From: HGM04593 sp964423665
Lineage (GTDB): Bacteria; Bacteroidota; Bacteroidia; Bacteroidales; Bacteroidaceae
NCBI GenBank assembly: GCA_964423665.1
Contig: CAYRFX010000002.1
Location: forward strand, 4,938 to 68,937
Direction: 5' to 3'
Length of the DNA stretch: 64,000 bases
Of this stretch, positions 36,610 to 47,073 are shown one piece after another. The position numbers and the translations under genes were made by a program. Numbering within the stretch: position 1 is the first letter of the stretch; the number at the start of each line of letters is the position of its first letter. The notes below the pieces were generated by a model. The model saw nothing but the letters and a program-made list of their open reading frames with translations, had not been told where the DNA came from and searched no databases.

Positions 36610-38757
36610 ATGAGAAAAACATTTTTAACACTGCTTGTTGCAGCAATCGCCCTTCCGGCACAGCTTATTGCCGATGAGGGTATGTGGCTACTACAACTCA
36701 TGCGCAGCCAGAATTTGGAAAAACCTATGCGCGAACTTGGTCTTGAACTTACAGCCGACGACATCTACGCCCCGGGCGCACCCTCATTGAAGGACGCCAT
36801 CGGTATCTTTGGCGGCGGTTGCACCGGAGAAATTGTTTCGCCCAACGGACTTATTCTCACCAACCACCACTGTGGTTACAGCTATATTCAGCAATTAAGC
36901 GCTGTGGAGCACAACTACCTGCGCGATGGTTTCTGGAGCCAGAGCTATGCCGAGGAGCTCCCTTGCAAGGATATAAACTTTACTTTTGTTGCAGATATAA
37001 AAGATGTAACCGACGAGATTAACAGCCGCATAGCAGCCGGCACACTTACCGAGCAGGATTCCTTTAACGAAGCCGCTCTCTCGTTAATTGCAGCCGAGCT
37101 GTTTGAGAAAGACAGCATTGAGGGCAAGCAATATCTTTCTCCCCAGCTGCTCCCCTATTTTGAGGGTAACAAATTCTACCTTGTATATTACAAGAAATAT
37201 ACCGACGTGCGCTTGGTGGGAACACCTCCCAACTCTATTGGCAAGTTCGGTGGCGAGACCGACAACTGGATGTGGCCCCGCCACACAGGAGATTTCTCGG
37301 TGTTCCGTGTGTATGGCGACTCACTGGGCAACCCCGCAGCATACAGCGAGAAGAACATTCCGCTAAGCACTCCCAAATACTTGAACATCTCTCTTGCGGG
37401 AGTGGATTATGACGATTTTGCCATGATTATGGGCTTCCCGGGAAGCACCTCGCGTTACCTCACAAGCGAAGAGGTTAAGCACCGCATGTACTCAGAGAAC
37501 GAGCCCAGAATTGCAATGCGCGATGCAGCCCTCAAAATTATTCGCGAGGAGATGGAGAAGGATGAGGCTGTGAACATTCAGTATGCCAGCAAGATGGCGC
37601 GCATAAGCAACTACTGGAAGAACTCCATTGGCATGAACAAGGCTATTGTGGACAACAAGGTGGTGGAGACAAAATTGGAGAAAGAGGCTGCCTTCAAGGA
37701 GTTTGCACAGAGCACCGGGAACAAGGAGTATGAGACTGTTGTGGAGAAGATAAACGCTGCTATAAACACACAAAGCCGCACTGAATATCTCGCGACTTTG
37801 GTTGTGGAGCTCATAAGCAACATCGAATTTATAAGACGCAACCTTGCATACGGCAATGACAGCACCGCCGATGCCAAGTTCCTGGAGAAGCCCGAGGCTG
37901 TAAAAAGCTACTACAGCTGGGTACACGACCGCGACTACAACCACCGCATAGACTGCCGTGTGGCAAAATCACTCATTCCCCTTTATATGTCTCTCACAAA
38001 AGAGGAGGAACGCCCCGCACTGCTCAACGAGATGAACAAAAAATATAAAGGCAACATGGAGAAATACATCGATGATGTATATGAGACCTCAATAATGGCA
38101 AATGAGAAGAACATGGAGAAGTTCCTCAAAAAGCCCGCTGCAAAGAAGCTCGAGAAAGATATGGCTGTGCAGTTGCGCAACGCCATCTATGGCAAATACC
38201 GCGAGATCGCAAACAGCCAAAAAGAGTTCTACAACACAATAAACGTGCTGCACAAGACCTATCTGAAAGGACTTATGGAGATGGCAAACGGTGCGCCCAT
38301 GGCTCCCGATGCTAACTTCACCATGCGCCTCACATACGGTAGTGTAAAGGCATACCAGCCCAAGGACGGTGTTACATATAACCACTACACTACCCTAAAT
38401 GGTGTTATGGAGAAGGAGGACAGCACTAACAGCGAATTTATTGTTCCTGCACGTTTGAAGGAGCTTTACCTTGCAAAAGATTTTGGCGACTATGCTCTCC
38501 CCAACGGCGACCTGCCTGTTGCATTCCTCACCACCAACGACATTACAGGCGGTAACAGCGGCAGCCCCGTTATGAACTCACGCGGCGAGCTTATAGGACT
38601 TGCTTTTGACGGTAACTGGGAGTCGTTGAGCAGCGATATTAATTTTGACAAGAAACTGCAACGTTGTATTAACGTGGATATCCGCTATGTTCTTTTCGTT
38701 ATAGAGAAATATGGTAACTGCAAGAGATTGATTGACGAGATGAATATCGTCAGATAA
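36610..38757 (+). CDS. S46 family dipeptidyl-peptidase, DPP7-like
   Basis: Periplasmic serine exopeptidase that removes dipeptides from oligopeptides, 715 residues with a signal peptide (about 1-21). It has the chymotrypsin-fold His in LTNHHCGY (about 86-87) and the nucleophile Ser650 in GGNSGSPV. Eighteen residues after the Ser is Gly668 (LAFDGN). By alignment from memory with the Porphyromonas enzymes, Gly at this site marks DPP7 (hydrophobic P1) and Arg marks DPP11 (acidic P1). It is expected to feed amino acid fermentation. It is monocistronic with a perfect palindromic terminator. Confidence 0.92.
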   Translation: MRKTFLTLLVAAIALPAQLIADEGMWLLQLMRSQNLEKPMRELGLELTADDIYAPGAPSLKDAIGIFGGGCTGEIVSPNGLILTNHHCGYSYIQQLSAVEHNYLRDGFWSQSYAEELPCKDINFTFVADIKDVTDEINSRIAAGTLTEQDSFNEAALSLIAAELFEKDSIEGKQYLSPQLLPYFEGNKFYLVYYKKYTDVRLVGTPPNSIGKFGGETDNWMWPRHTGDFSVFRVYGDSLGNPAAYSEKNIPLSTPKYLNISLAGVDYDDFAMIMGFPGSTSRYLTSEEVKHRMYSENEPRIAMRDAALKIIREEMEKDEAVNIQYASKMARISNYWKNSIGMNKAIVDNKVVETKLEKEAAFKEFAQSTGNKEYETVVEKINAAINTQSRTEYLATLVVELISNIEFIRRNLAYGNDSTADAKFLEKPEAVKSYYSWVHDRDYNHRIDCRVAKSLIPLYMSLTKEEERPALLNEMNKKYKGNMEKYIDDVYETSIMANEKNMEKFLKKPAAKKLEKDMAVQLRNAIYGKYREIANSQKEFYNTINVLHKTYLKGLMEMANGAPMAPDANFTMRLTYGSVKAYQPKDGVTYNHYTTLNGVMEKEDSTNSEFIVPARLKELYLAKDFGDYALPNGDLPVAFLTTNDITGGNSGSPVMNSRGELIGLAFDGNWESLSSDINFDKKLQRCINVDIRYVLFVIEKYGNCKRLIDEMNIVR

Positions 38758-38778
38758 AAGCGATAAAATATAAAGAAC

Positions 38779-38822
38779 AAACAAACTCCTCGGTTGTGCA
38801 TGCACAACCGAGGAGTTTGTTT
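38779..38822. terminator. Perfect 44-base palindromic terminator
   Basis: AACAAACTCCTCGGTTGTGCA and its exact complement meet without a loop. It lies between the convergent S46 and CotH genes and serves both. Confidence 0.85.
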
Positions 38823-38841
38823 ATATAGAGTACCGATAGAG

Positions 38842-41800
38842 TTAGCGAACAACCACCTTTGTTCCAAACACTACATATATACCTGCCGGCACATTCACGC
38901 GGGTTGTACCCTCTGTCACATTGAGAGTGCGCACCAGGCGACCATCTACGCCATACACATGCACAGGCTGCGATGCGAGTGCCGCAATGGTTATGCAGCC
39001 TTCGCCACCTGTTGCCGATGCTGTGGGAGCTGTTACATCATATATATTGGTGGAAACACCGAAGGTTGCTGCAACATCATTAAGGCGCAGTTCATCGGTA
39101 GCCTCATCAATGATGAGCGCGTTGGATATTGAAACAACACGAGACTCTTCGGGAACAACTGCATAGCTGTTGAGTGTGAGATTAACCACTGCATCGTCGC
39201 CACCATCGGCAAACTTTGAATCGTTGTCGGAGTATATGATAAGACGATATGTGGTCATATCACGTTGTGCAAGGCTCACTTTATGGTCGGTGAGAGAGCC
39301 GCCTGCAACTACATCGTAAATCATCACGCCATCGGGCACGGTAATATCAAACTGCATAGCCTTGTAGCTTTCATCATCGTAGCAGGTGAGATGCAAGGGC
39401 AGGATATAATCCTCGTTTATCATAAGTTCAAAGTTATTGATATGCATCTCGCCTATCGCCTGTGTTGTATTGTAATAGTCGATAGCCGAAAGTGGGTCGG
39501 CATCGGCAGCAGCAGTCTCTATTGCAAGAACATCGCTGTCTGTAATAAGACCGTCGCCATCGACATCGGCTTTGCTATATGTGAACGAGGAGTGCGTGTT
39601 GCCACTCTTGTAGGCTGTTGTCATTGCTACATCGTGAACCGTTACATAGTTGCTGCGATTAACGTCGGCAACAAGAGGATAGAGGAACTCATCGAGATTG
39701 TATTCGGTGAGGTTGCTATAGAGGTATTCTGCACGGTTGCTCAACCACTGTTTCGTTCTCTCGTTTATGATTGAATAGCCTGTACCATCGGACCACAATG
39801 TGGCATTGTTCTGGAATGAGGGGTTGGCAAATGTGTAGTAACAATCCAAATAATCGTTCAACTCTTCAATGGAGTTCTTGTCCATAAACTCCTTCCACGC
39901 CTTGTAGTAGTACTTCTGCACGGTGGTGTTGCTCATCATCGCTTTGAACATCTTGTAACCGGGCTCGTCATACATTGATGTGTTGAAAACTGAAGATGTG
40001 TAATCCGAGGTACAATAGTTGCTTGTACTCTCGTAACCGAAAGCCCAGTCAAAGTCCCATATAGGACCGAACTTAATCTCACTATCGGGATTCTCAAGTT
40101 CTTCCTTGAAGAGGAATGTACTTTTGGGGTGCCCAATCTCCTGATTGTTCACGAGGTCGTTGGCAAGCATAAAGCGTGCAAAGGCATCGTAATCCAGAAT
40201 ACCATCGAGCGAACCGCCGTAATATACTGCAGAATCGAGTCTATTGTAATCGGCTTGTATAAGAGTTTTACGCGCCGACGCTGCCGAAATGGTATATTCT
40301 GTGAGGTCGGGTTCCTTAATATTCACAGGCATAGAATAATTGGCAGACTTGAACTTATATACCTCATCATAATAGGTATCGAGTTCAAGGAGATAGCCCA
40401 CAGCCTCATCTACATCGACGCTGTTATTTGCCATGCCCACCTTCTCGGTGAACATATAGCTACCCATATACACACCGTTCATATAGAGCTCAACAGGTAT
40501 AATGTGGTTGGTATATTCGGCACCTGCCATCTGACCAATCTTCATTGCTGCAGCATTTGCCATCATAGAACCTTTTTGGGCATTTGCGAGCAACACCCAG
40601 CTCTTTCCCTTTGTGAGACCAAAGGGTTTAACCTTTTCGGCAAATTTCAAGCGATAGGGCTTTTTACTATAATTCCAAGTAATGTTACCGCGTCCTTTTA
40701 TTTGTACAGAATCCTCAAAGTTATCATACACGCCGTAACCTGTTATGCGGAAGTTGGCATTCAAATAATACTCTTTGCTGGTAACAGACAAGCCACCCTC
40801 AACATCTATATCGATACGGGGAACTGAAACGGCATTATCGGTGAGCCACTCGATTTCCACATTATAGTTCTTGCCAAAAGGAATGCGTGTTACCTCTTTT
40901 GCTGCTGTCTGGGGATATTCTACATTATATACACGCATCTCGGCAAGTGCCATGTGATTCTTGGAATACTCACCTGCTGTTTGAAGGATTTTAAGATATG
41001 AGTATTCGCCGCCAAGAGATATTGTGGGCGAGGTGTACTGCTGCCCCGAACCTCCTGTGGGCATTCCGTCGTCGTATGATGTGAGAGTGCGGGCAAGAAC
41101 CCAATCGTCACCATCGTTGCTTGCATAAATCTCCAAGGTGAGTGGGTTGTAACCCGATTGCGGGCGGCACTGATAATAGAGCTGAATATCCTCTACCGCG
41201 GTGGGCAATGCTATTGTTATATATGTATTGACATTAATTGTGGCATCGTTTGCACTACCCCATGTTGAATGGAAAATTGTGGTGGAGCTGCCATCGAGAA
41301 GGCTTGCCACACTTTCATCTTCCCGTGTTGATGGCTTGTTGGTGCTCAACATATCGGCAGTGAGAGGAATCTCTGTAACAACAGCCTCATCATCGCTATC
41401 GCCGGACACGGTTCCTATACCCACTTTTGTATAACCCGGGTAGGTTACCGTGTATGCAACGGGAGAAGCAAAGCTGCGGCGTGTAACCTTAGACTCCTGC
41501 AACTCGTCACCCACATAAACCACTGCCTTATCGTCGCTCAACTGGAAGCTGGGTGTGAGCCATTTTCCTATTGCATTGAGAGAGAAATACATATTGTCTT
41601 TAATGCTGTCTGCAATGGCATCTACATTGAGGTTGGGATTGAATTTATTATTAAACTTGAACGATGTGAATTGGGGCAAAGAGGGAGCTACGGTGGAGAT
41701 GCTGTCATACTCCTGAGAAGCATAATAAACCACATCACAATCTTTGAGAGGCATGCAGAGGAAGTCGCCCTCGGTGTAATAGCCATTATCAAGGTCTTTT

Positions 41801-44001
41801 ATTGCATAAGCATCGACACCGCCATCACTTAAATAGACATATACAGCTTCACCTTCAACCACAACATTGTTGTTCTGCCCGCCTCCAAGTGCCGACAGCG
41901 TTATCTCTGTGGGGAAGAGAGCTGCATTATCGCGACCATAAAGTGCTATACTAAAGGTTTGCATTGCCTGCGGGAAGGTTATATCCAAATATACCTCTCC
42001 CACGGGGTCCATTACTCCATCTTTCCAGATTGAGTGCCAAAAGCTTGAGTAATCTCCGTCGCATATTGCCGACATGGGACCTTCGGAGAGTTCCTGCGAG
42101 TTTGTTGCAAAGGCACTCTCGTCAAGAGTTAAAAGATTATTCTCGGCATCGTAGATTTCAACCTCGGCAAGGCTTATCATGGGATAACCCTCATATAGTT
42201 GTGCGGGGTCAGTGCTTGCGTTGAATGTAATACGCACACCGGTGGTACTGCGGTTCAATGTGATAATATTGGTATCCCACAAATAACCGCCATAGCTTTC
42301 AATGCTTCCGGGCAAGCCATCAGCGGTACCATAGCTTATAGGCAAGGTACGATAGGTTATTTTTGTTGAATAGAAACGGGTAAGCTCGGTTTCATATTGT
42401 TCATAAAAAGTAATATATTGAGCAGCTGTATATACACCGATTTTTCCCTTTGCATCGGCTATGCTTGCAGAGAGAGATTCAAGCAGGGTGCGTGAGCTTT
42501 CGGGGTAGGTATCTGTCACATAGGGATAGGAAGAGAACTCCGAGGTGGTCAAGAGGTCATTGACAAGTGCCTCATAATACCCTAATTTGCATGTAATATA
42601 TTCGATTGTTGCTGTATCGAGCGCATCGGCAGCCGCGTCTATCTGAGCCATAGTGGGGGCAGCATCACCCGCCATAAGCAGCTCGGCAGCCTCCATCGCT
42701 TCATACAGTTTCTCTATCACTGCATCTGTGCAAACTCCGTCAAAGTCGCCATATTGGGCAAGATAATCCTCGGTCTCGCTCACCGCGGGAAAGAGACGCA
42801 ACCTGGCGATTTGAGACATTGTTACAGCAACAGACGACACGGTTTCGTCGTACAAATCGGCCTTGTAGATTGTCCAATTAAAACCGATGGGCAAAGAATA
42901 ACCTTGATTATAATCCCCATTATCCAATGCTTCTTTCTTGTCGGGAGCAAAGATCTTTGTTTTGGAGACGGTATTATCGCGCATATCGGCACCCACATAG
43001 AGGAGGTCTGTAACCTCTTTTGTGCCATCGGTGGTGGCAACACTATATGTAGAGGTATAGCTTATCTCAAAATCACCGGAGGCAAGAGGAGTAAATGTCA
43101 CAACTGCAGCTTCATTTATATCGGAAGTGCTATACTGCCAACCATTTAGTGAAGCATAGTCGCTACCGCCATTTTTAAGGAACACTCCCGCAGAGGGCCA
43201 GTAAACCATATATTGTTCGTTACCCATGGGAATAAACTGAACGGCATTGCTGAATGTTGCATCGGCTGTACCCTTTTCGGCACAGGTGAGATAAACAGGA
43301 CCGCTACCTGTAAAAGTTTCACCGGTAACTTTGGTGAAAGAGGTTACCGTGTTGGTTTCCATCACAAACAGTTGCCCTTCCTGTGCAAATTCGCTTACAT
43401 CTGTAACCGCTACATCAAGTGCAAATTCCTCACCCACTACAGCCGGAACATAATCGGTTCCAAGAGTGATGGCTACTTTTATTGGAACGTTTTTAGTTGT
43501 ACCCAACCTGCTTGCCCACTCTAACGAGAAGGAACTAACCGGCTTGGAGAGCGACAATTCCACATAGTGATAATCAGCAACAGGGTTATAATCGCTATAC
43601 ATAGAGTGGAAATAGGTATCATAATCCCCATCGGAAAGAGCGGGAAGACCATCGCCGTCGCTATTCCATGTGAGGTTGTTATGGTCGGCATTAGAAGATG
43701 CCACATAGGTTACTATGTTGCCATCGCCATCATATACGGCAAGCTCGGAAAGAGCAAACGTATAATTGTTGTTATTGGGCTGCTCATGAGACTTTGTATC
43801 AAGCACCGTTATGCGTATGCTCTGCGTTGTTGTACCCGTTTCATACACCGGTGAAACGAACTTGTAACATTCGCTGCCATTAATGGTGGTTGCGACACCC
43901 GGCAACCCTGCAATACTATTGAGCACTACTGACCAATCTTGTGCACCCACATTCATGAATGAGAGGAAAAACAGCACTGCCAAGAATAGATGTTTCTTCA
44001 T
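38842..44001 (-). CDS. Giant secreted CotH-kinase protein with F5/8C-like modules, dockerin and T9SS tail
   Basis: A 1719-residue secreted protein. Signal peptide 1-20 (MNVGA-QDW). F5/8-type-C-like modules lie at about 45-190, 620-770 and 920-1060 (each with GDY or GSxxxxFHS). A CotH kinase-like domain spans about 1080-1480: GRGNITWNYSKKPYRLKF, a KSWVLLANAQKGSMMAN segment, and the Asp motif GPIWDFDWAFG. A dockerin-like pair of loops (DVNRSNYVTVHD, DVDGDGLITDSD), a cohesin-like beta domain and a T9SS tail (AGIYVVFGTKVVVR) follow. CotH proteins are atypical protein kinases of spore coats; in gut Bacteroidota they occur in surface proteins of unknown substrate. The ATG at 44001 is set by the signal peptide. 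Confidence 0.87.
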   Translation of the reverse strand: MKKHLFLAVLFFLSFMNVGAQDWSVVLNSIAGLPGVATTINGSECYKFVSPVYETGTTTQSIRITVLDTKSHEQPNNNNYTFALSELAVYDGDGNIVTYVASSNADHNNLTWNSDGDGLPALSDGDYDTYFHSMYSDYNPVADYHYVELSLSKPVSSFSLEWASRLGTTKNVPIKVAITLGTDYVPAVVGEEFALDVAVTDVSEFAQEGQLFVMETNTVTSFTKVTGETFTGSGPVYLTCAEKGTADATFSNAVQFIPMGNEQYMVYWPSAGVFLKNGGSDYASLNGWQYSTSDINEAAVVTFTPLASGDFEISYTSTYSVATTDGTKEVTDLLYVGADMRDNTVSKTKIFAPDKKEALDNGDYNQGYSLPIGFNWTIYKADLYDETVSSVAVTMSQIARLRLFPAVSETEDYLAQYGDFDGVCTDAVIEKLYEAMEAAELLMAGDAAPTMAQIDAAADALDTATIEYITCKLGYYEALVNDLLTTSEFSSYPYVTDTYPESSRTLLESLSASIADAKGKIGVYTAAQYITFYEQYETELTRFYSTKITYRTLPISYGTADGLPGSIESYGGYLWDTNIITLNRSTTGVRITFNASTDPAQLYEGYPMISLAEVEIYDAENNLLTLDESAFATNSQELSEGPMSAICDGDYSSFWHSIWKDGVMDPVGEVYLDITFPQAMQTFSIALYGRDNAALFPTEITLSALGGGQNNNVVVEGEAVYVYLSDGGVDAYAIKDLDNGYYTEGDFLCMPLKDCDVVYYASQEYDSISTVAPSLPQFTSFKFNNKFNPNLNVDAIADSIKDNMYFSLNAIGKWLTPSFQLSDDKAVVYVGDELQESKVTRRSFASPVAYTVTYPGYTKVGIGTVSGDSDDEAVVTEIPLTADMLSTNKPSTREDESVASLLDGSSTTIFHSTWGSANDATINVNTYITIALPTAVEDIQLYYQCRPQSGYNPLTLEIYASNDGDDWVLARTLTSYDDGMPTGGSGQQYTSPTISLGGEYSYLKILQTAGEYSKNHMALAEMRVYNVEYPQTAAKEVTRIPFGKNYNVEIEWLTDNAVSVPRIDIDVEGGLSVTSKEYYLNANFRITGYGVYDNFEDSVQIKGRGNITWNYSKKPYRLKFAEKVKPFGLTKGKSWVLLANAQKGSMMANAAAMKIGQMAGAEYTNHIIPVELYMNGVYMGSYMFTEKVGMANNSVDVDEAVGYLLELDTYYDEVYKFKSANYSMPVNIKEPDLTEYTISAASARKTLIQADYNRLDSAVYYGGSLDGILDYDAFARFMLANDLVNNQEIGHPKSTFLFKEELENPDSEIKFGPIWDFDWAFGYESTSNYCTSDYTSSVFNTSMYDEPGYKMFKAMMSNTTVQKYYYKAWKEFMDKNSIEELNDYLDCYYTFANPSFQNNATLWSDGTGYSIINERTKQWLSNRAEYLYSNLTEYNLDEFLYPLVADVNRSNYVTVHDVAMTTAYKSGNTHSSFTYSKADVDGDGLITDSDVLAIETAAADADPLSAIDYYNTTQAIGEMHINNFELMINEDYILPLHLTCYDDESYKAMQFDITVPDGVMIYDVVAGGSLTDHKVSLAQRDMTTYRLIIYSDNDSKFADGGDDAVVNLTLNSYAVVPEESRVVSISNALIIDEATDELRLNDVAATFGVSTNIYDVTAPTASATGGEGCITIAALASQPVHVYGVDGRLVRTLNVTEGTTRVNVPAGIYVVFGTKVVVR

Positions 44002-44156
44002 ATTTATTTTATTAAAGTTTATTCGACATAACACTCTGCACACAACAGAGCATACCACGTTACAAAGAAACTAAATATTAATATATATTTCAAAAAAATT
44101 ATATATTTTTTTACCTATCCCTCTCTTTTATAAACAAAAAGGTGGTTATAGAAAAT

Positions 44157-44196
44157 AAATTCCCGGCAAGCAGCTCAAGCTGCTTGTCGGGAATTT
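44157..44196 (-). terminator. Terminator of the GH16 gene
   Basis: AAATTCCCGGCAAGCAGC pairs with GCTGCTTGTCGGGAATTT around TCAA, just after the GH16 stop, with A/T outer arms. Confidence 0.82.
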
Positions 44197-44219
44197 CAAT
44201 CAAATATCAATTTTTACTC

Positions 44220-46985
44220 TTATCGTACAATGATTTTTTTGCCATTCACTATATATATACCTGCCTGCAAGGCAATGGCAGCCTCGCCATCGACATTTGA
44301 ATCGTAAACCACACGACCCGACAAATCGCATACAAACACACGCACGGGAGCAGATGTATATACAGCCACGCCACCCTGCACTGCATCAACCTCAACAGCG
44401 GGAGTAGAGGGAAGAGCTACAACACCCACGGTGCCGAGAGTATTCTCCATGCCTGCCTTTTGATAGACACGCACCCAGTCGAAAAGCGTTTCATAGGTGT
44501 GCGTGACATCGGCATTTGCAGCCCAGGAGCCATTGCCCACACTCTGGTTAAGGATAAGATAGAAATGCTTGTCAAAAGGCCACTGCCCTTGATTCAAATG
44601 GCTTTGAGTGGAGGATTTTGAATACTTGCCCACCTGTCTGCCATCTACATACCATGTGAGACTTGTCTCGGTCCATTCAAGAGCGTATGTGTGATAGCGG
44701 TCGAGAGAGACTGCGGTGTTGAAGCTCGACTGCGGATTACCTGTGTAACCGAGGTCGTATGTCCAGTTGGAGTGTATGGTGTGCCATGAGCGTTCTTGCG
44801 AGTCTATTGTCTCAAAAATATCAATCTCGCCACAATCGGGCCAGCCTGCCGACTGATCCTCGGGCATCATCCACAACGCGGGGAAGTTACCTGTCCAGGG
44901 ATTGCTGAGCAGGCGACACTCTACCTTTCCGTATGTGAAGCCGAAGAGCCCCTGCGACTTTATACCACCGGTAATCATGGGAACATTATCTATCGAGGTA
45001 TCGGGGTTGGGGATTGCACGGGCAACCAACTTGCCATCTTCAACATAAATAACCTCTTCACTATCGGACAACCATCTGTTCCAAGTGGCACCCTGACGCT
45101 GGCAGCGCCCCCACTTCTCACTCAAAGGCTGGGTGCCGTCCTCGCCATCAAACTCATCGCTGAACACAAGGCGATATTCGGCATCGTTGCTTGCCACAAA
45201 ATCCACATACAGAGCAACATCACCATCGATACTGTCGGCAGGGATAGTATATGAGGCTGCATCAACAGAATATTCGCTCCATTGGCGATTTCCGTTGATA
45301 TACTGCGGACCGTTAAGATTGAAACCGTGGCGTATGACAAGCTCGTCGGCTACATAACCATCGGCAACAGCAACTGGCACAACCTGCAATCTCTCACCAA
45401 TATTCACTACAACGGGAAGCGCGCTATTTGAAGGTGCGTTTATGGAGCCGTTGTAGCTGAACAGTTCTAATTTTCCTGTTTCGGGCACTACTTTCAAAAG
45501 AAAATCAACCACATAGCCACCATTGCCGGCTATGTTTTCTGCCGCAGGAGAGAGGTTGTCGATATCGGCTTTCAAACGCGCACGATAGACGCCAAACGGC
45601 AACTGCGAGGGCAGCACAAATGAGGGGAGCTGCAACGTTGCCTCCTCCACTGCCGTTCCTGCACTATTCACACCATTGAAACTACTGTATGAAACAAGCT
45701 CGCCTGCCGCAGTGGGAGTACCATCGTCGTTCAATGCCACAGAGAAACCGCCATCTTGATTATAATCGATATACAGATAATAGTGCATACCGGCATTTGC
45801 CGCATCGGCTGAGAAAGTGAGTTCCTCGCCCTGCTTAACCACAAAAGCCGAAGGCGTTGCATCATTATAGAGTTTCTCGGTGCCACCGGGCAGAGATATC
45901 TGTTTATTGCCGGCAGGGCGCGCAAGCGTTACTGCCGACATTGCATAATCATTTACTGCGGGAGGCAAAGAGCCTTCGACAGCTACGGGATAGAGCCCTG
46001 CGGGTTCATCGCCATTGAGCAGAGGAACAAAATGGGCCTCTACAATCACATCACCATCAATATACTCTGCCAGGATTTGATACTCATCACCGGTGACAAG
46101 ATAGGCAGGAATAATCTCTTCGCTCCACTGCTTAACACCATAGAGAGCCTGCTCGCCATCGAGATTATATCCGTGGCGTATGCAAAGAGCGTCGAGCATA
46201 TAGCCATCGGCAGCAGCAATCTTCACTGCAAGAGGCTCGCCGAAAGGTTGCACATACCCCGCCAGCATCTCGCCATCAATGGTTGTAACCTCGCCGCCGA
46301 CAGCTGAAGAATTCACTGTTACATTATCGTTGTGGATATTTACACGCACATCGCATATACCGCCACCGTTCTTTATTATACCATCACCATCTTCGGCACG
46401 ACCGGCAGGGTCTATCGACGCCCAGTCTATCTTAAAACGCATAAGATAGTAGCCTGTAACAAGAGAAGAGGGCAAAGTGAAAGAGGGAGGATTGAGCACA
46501 TTGCGTCCTTGACCGGTGAGCGTAGTTCCCGCACTGTTCTTTCCCGAACCCGAGCCGAGGCTTGCTTCGGCATATGAGAAAGCAAGAATATCCGAAATGG
46601 GAGGAATGAGCCCATCGTTTGTGAGGGTGGCATCAAACGTGCCGTCGTGCCCCATATCCATATAGACAAAGCCGTTCATCCATGTTCCGGTAAAAAGGAA
46701 AGAGGCTGTGAGTGTTTCACCTGCACGAGCAGTAAGAAATTCGTCTGCCACATAATTATATACCTTGTCGGACGAAGCTATGGAGGTTATCGACTGAGCC
46801 CCGTCAACAGAACCGCTTATGGTTACTCCGTTAAAATGACGACCGGCATTTTCATACTTCTGTTCAAGCGACACAATCACCTTGTAATTATCTGCTGTTG
46901 CCTGCGCAAACAAAGCCGACGATGACACCGACACCCAAAACAAGAGTACAAGATTTAATAAACAAGTGTGTAAAAATCTAATCAT
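44220..46985 (-). CDS. Secreted GH16 beta-glucanase with duplicated GEVED modules and T9SS tail
   Basis: A 921-residue secreted glycoside hydrolase. A signal peptide ends near residue 28 (ALFAQA). Two copies of a pair of modules follow: a GEVED-like domain (VYMDMGHDG; YIDYNQDG) and an IRHGxNLxG module. The GH16 domain spans about 604-843, with the catalytic ExDxxE motif at Glu720, Asp722 and Glu725 (GEIDIFE), the laminarinase-type beta-bulge active site. The tail (AGIYIVNGKKIIVR) is a type IX sorting signal. The likely target is a beta-1,3- or mixed-linkage glucan; linkage choice is not shown. No susC or susD gene is adjacent. Confidence 0.92.
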   Translation of the reverse strand: MIRFLHTCLLNLVLLFWVSVSSSALFAQATADNYKVIVSLEQKYENAGRHFNGVTISGSVDGAQSITSIASSDKVYNYVADEFLTARAGETLTASFLFTGTWMNGFVYMDMGHDGTFDATLTNDGLIPPISDILAFSYAEASLGSGSGKNSAGTTLTGQGRNVLNPPSFTLPSSLVTGYYLMRFKIDWASIDPAGRAEDGDGIIKNGGGICDVRVNIHNDNVTVNSSAVGGEVTTIDGEMLAGYVQPFGEPLAVKIAAADGYMLDALCIRHGYNLDGEQALYGVKQWSEEIIPAYLVTGDEYQILAEYIDGDVIVEAHFVPLLNGDEPAGLYPVAVEGSLPPAVNDYAMSAVTLARPAGNKQISLPGGTEKLYNDATPSAFVVKQGEELTFSADAANAGMHYYLYIDYNQDGGFSVALNDDGTPTAAGELVSYSSFNGVNSAGTAVEEATLQLPSFVLPSQLPFGVYRARLKADIDNLSPAAENIAGNGGYVVDFLLKVVPETGKLELFSYNGSINAPSNSALPVVVNIGERLQVVPVAVADGYVADELVIRHGFNLNGPQYINGNRQWSEYSVDAASYTIPADSIDGDVALYVDFVASNDAEYRLVFSDEFDGEDGTQPLSEKWGRCQRQGATWNRWLSDSEEVIYVEDGKLVARAIPNPDTSIDNVPMITGGIKSQGLFGFTYGKVECRLLSNPWTGNFPALWMMPEDQSAGWPDCGEIDIFETIDSQERSWHTIHSNWTYDLGYTGNPQSSFNTAVSLDRYHTYALEWTETSLTWYVDGRQVGKYSKSSTQSHLNQGQWPFDKHFYLILNQSVGNGSWAANADVTHTYETLFDWVRVYQKAGMENTLGTVGVVALPSTPAVEVDAVQGGVAVYTSAPVRVFVCDLSGRVVYDSNVDGEAAIALQAGIYIVNGKKIIVR

Positions 46986-47010
46986 ACTACGTTAGTTATT
47001 AATAAAAAAC

Positions 47011-47049
47011 ACATACAATGCAAAAATAGTATTTTTTTGCATTGTATGT
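47011..47049. terminator. Terminator after the CPBP protease gene
   Basis: ACATACAATGCAAAAA pairs with TTTTTTGCATTGTATGT around a short loop, in the gap between two minus-strand genes. Confidence 0.75.
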
Positions 47050-47073
47050 AAATATATCACAATAAATTATTTG

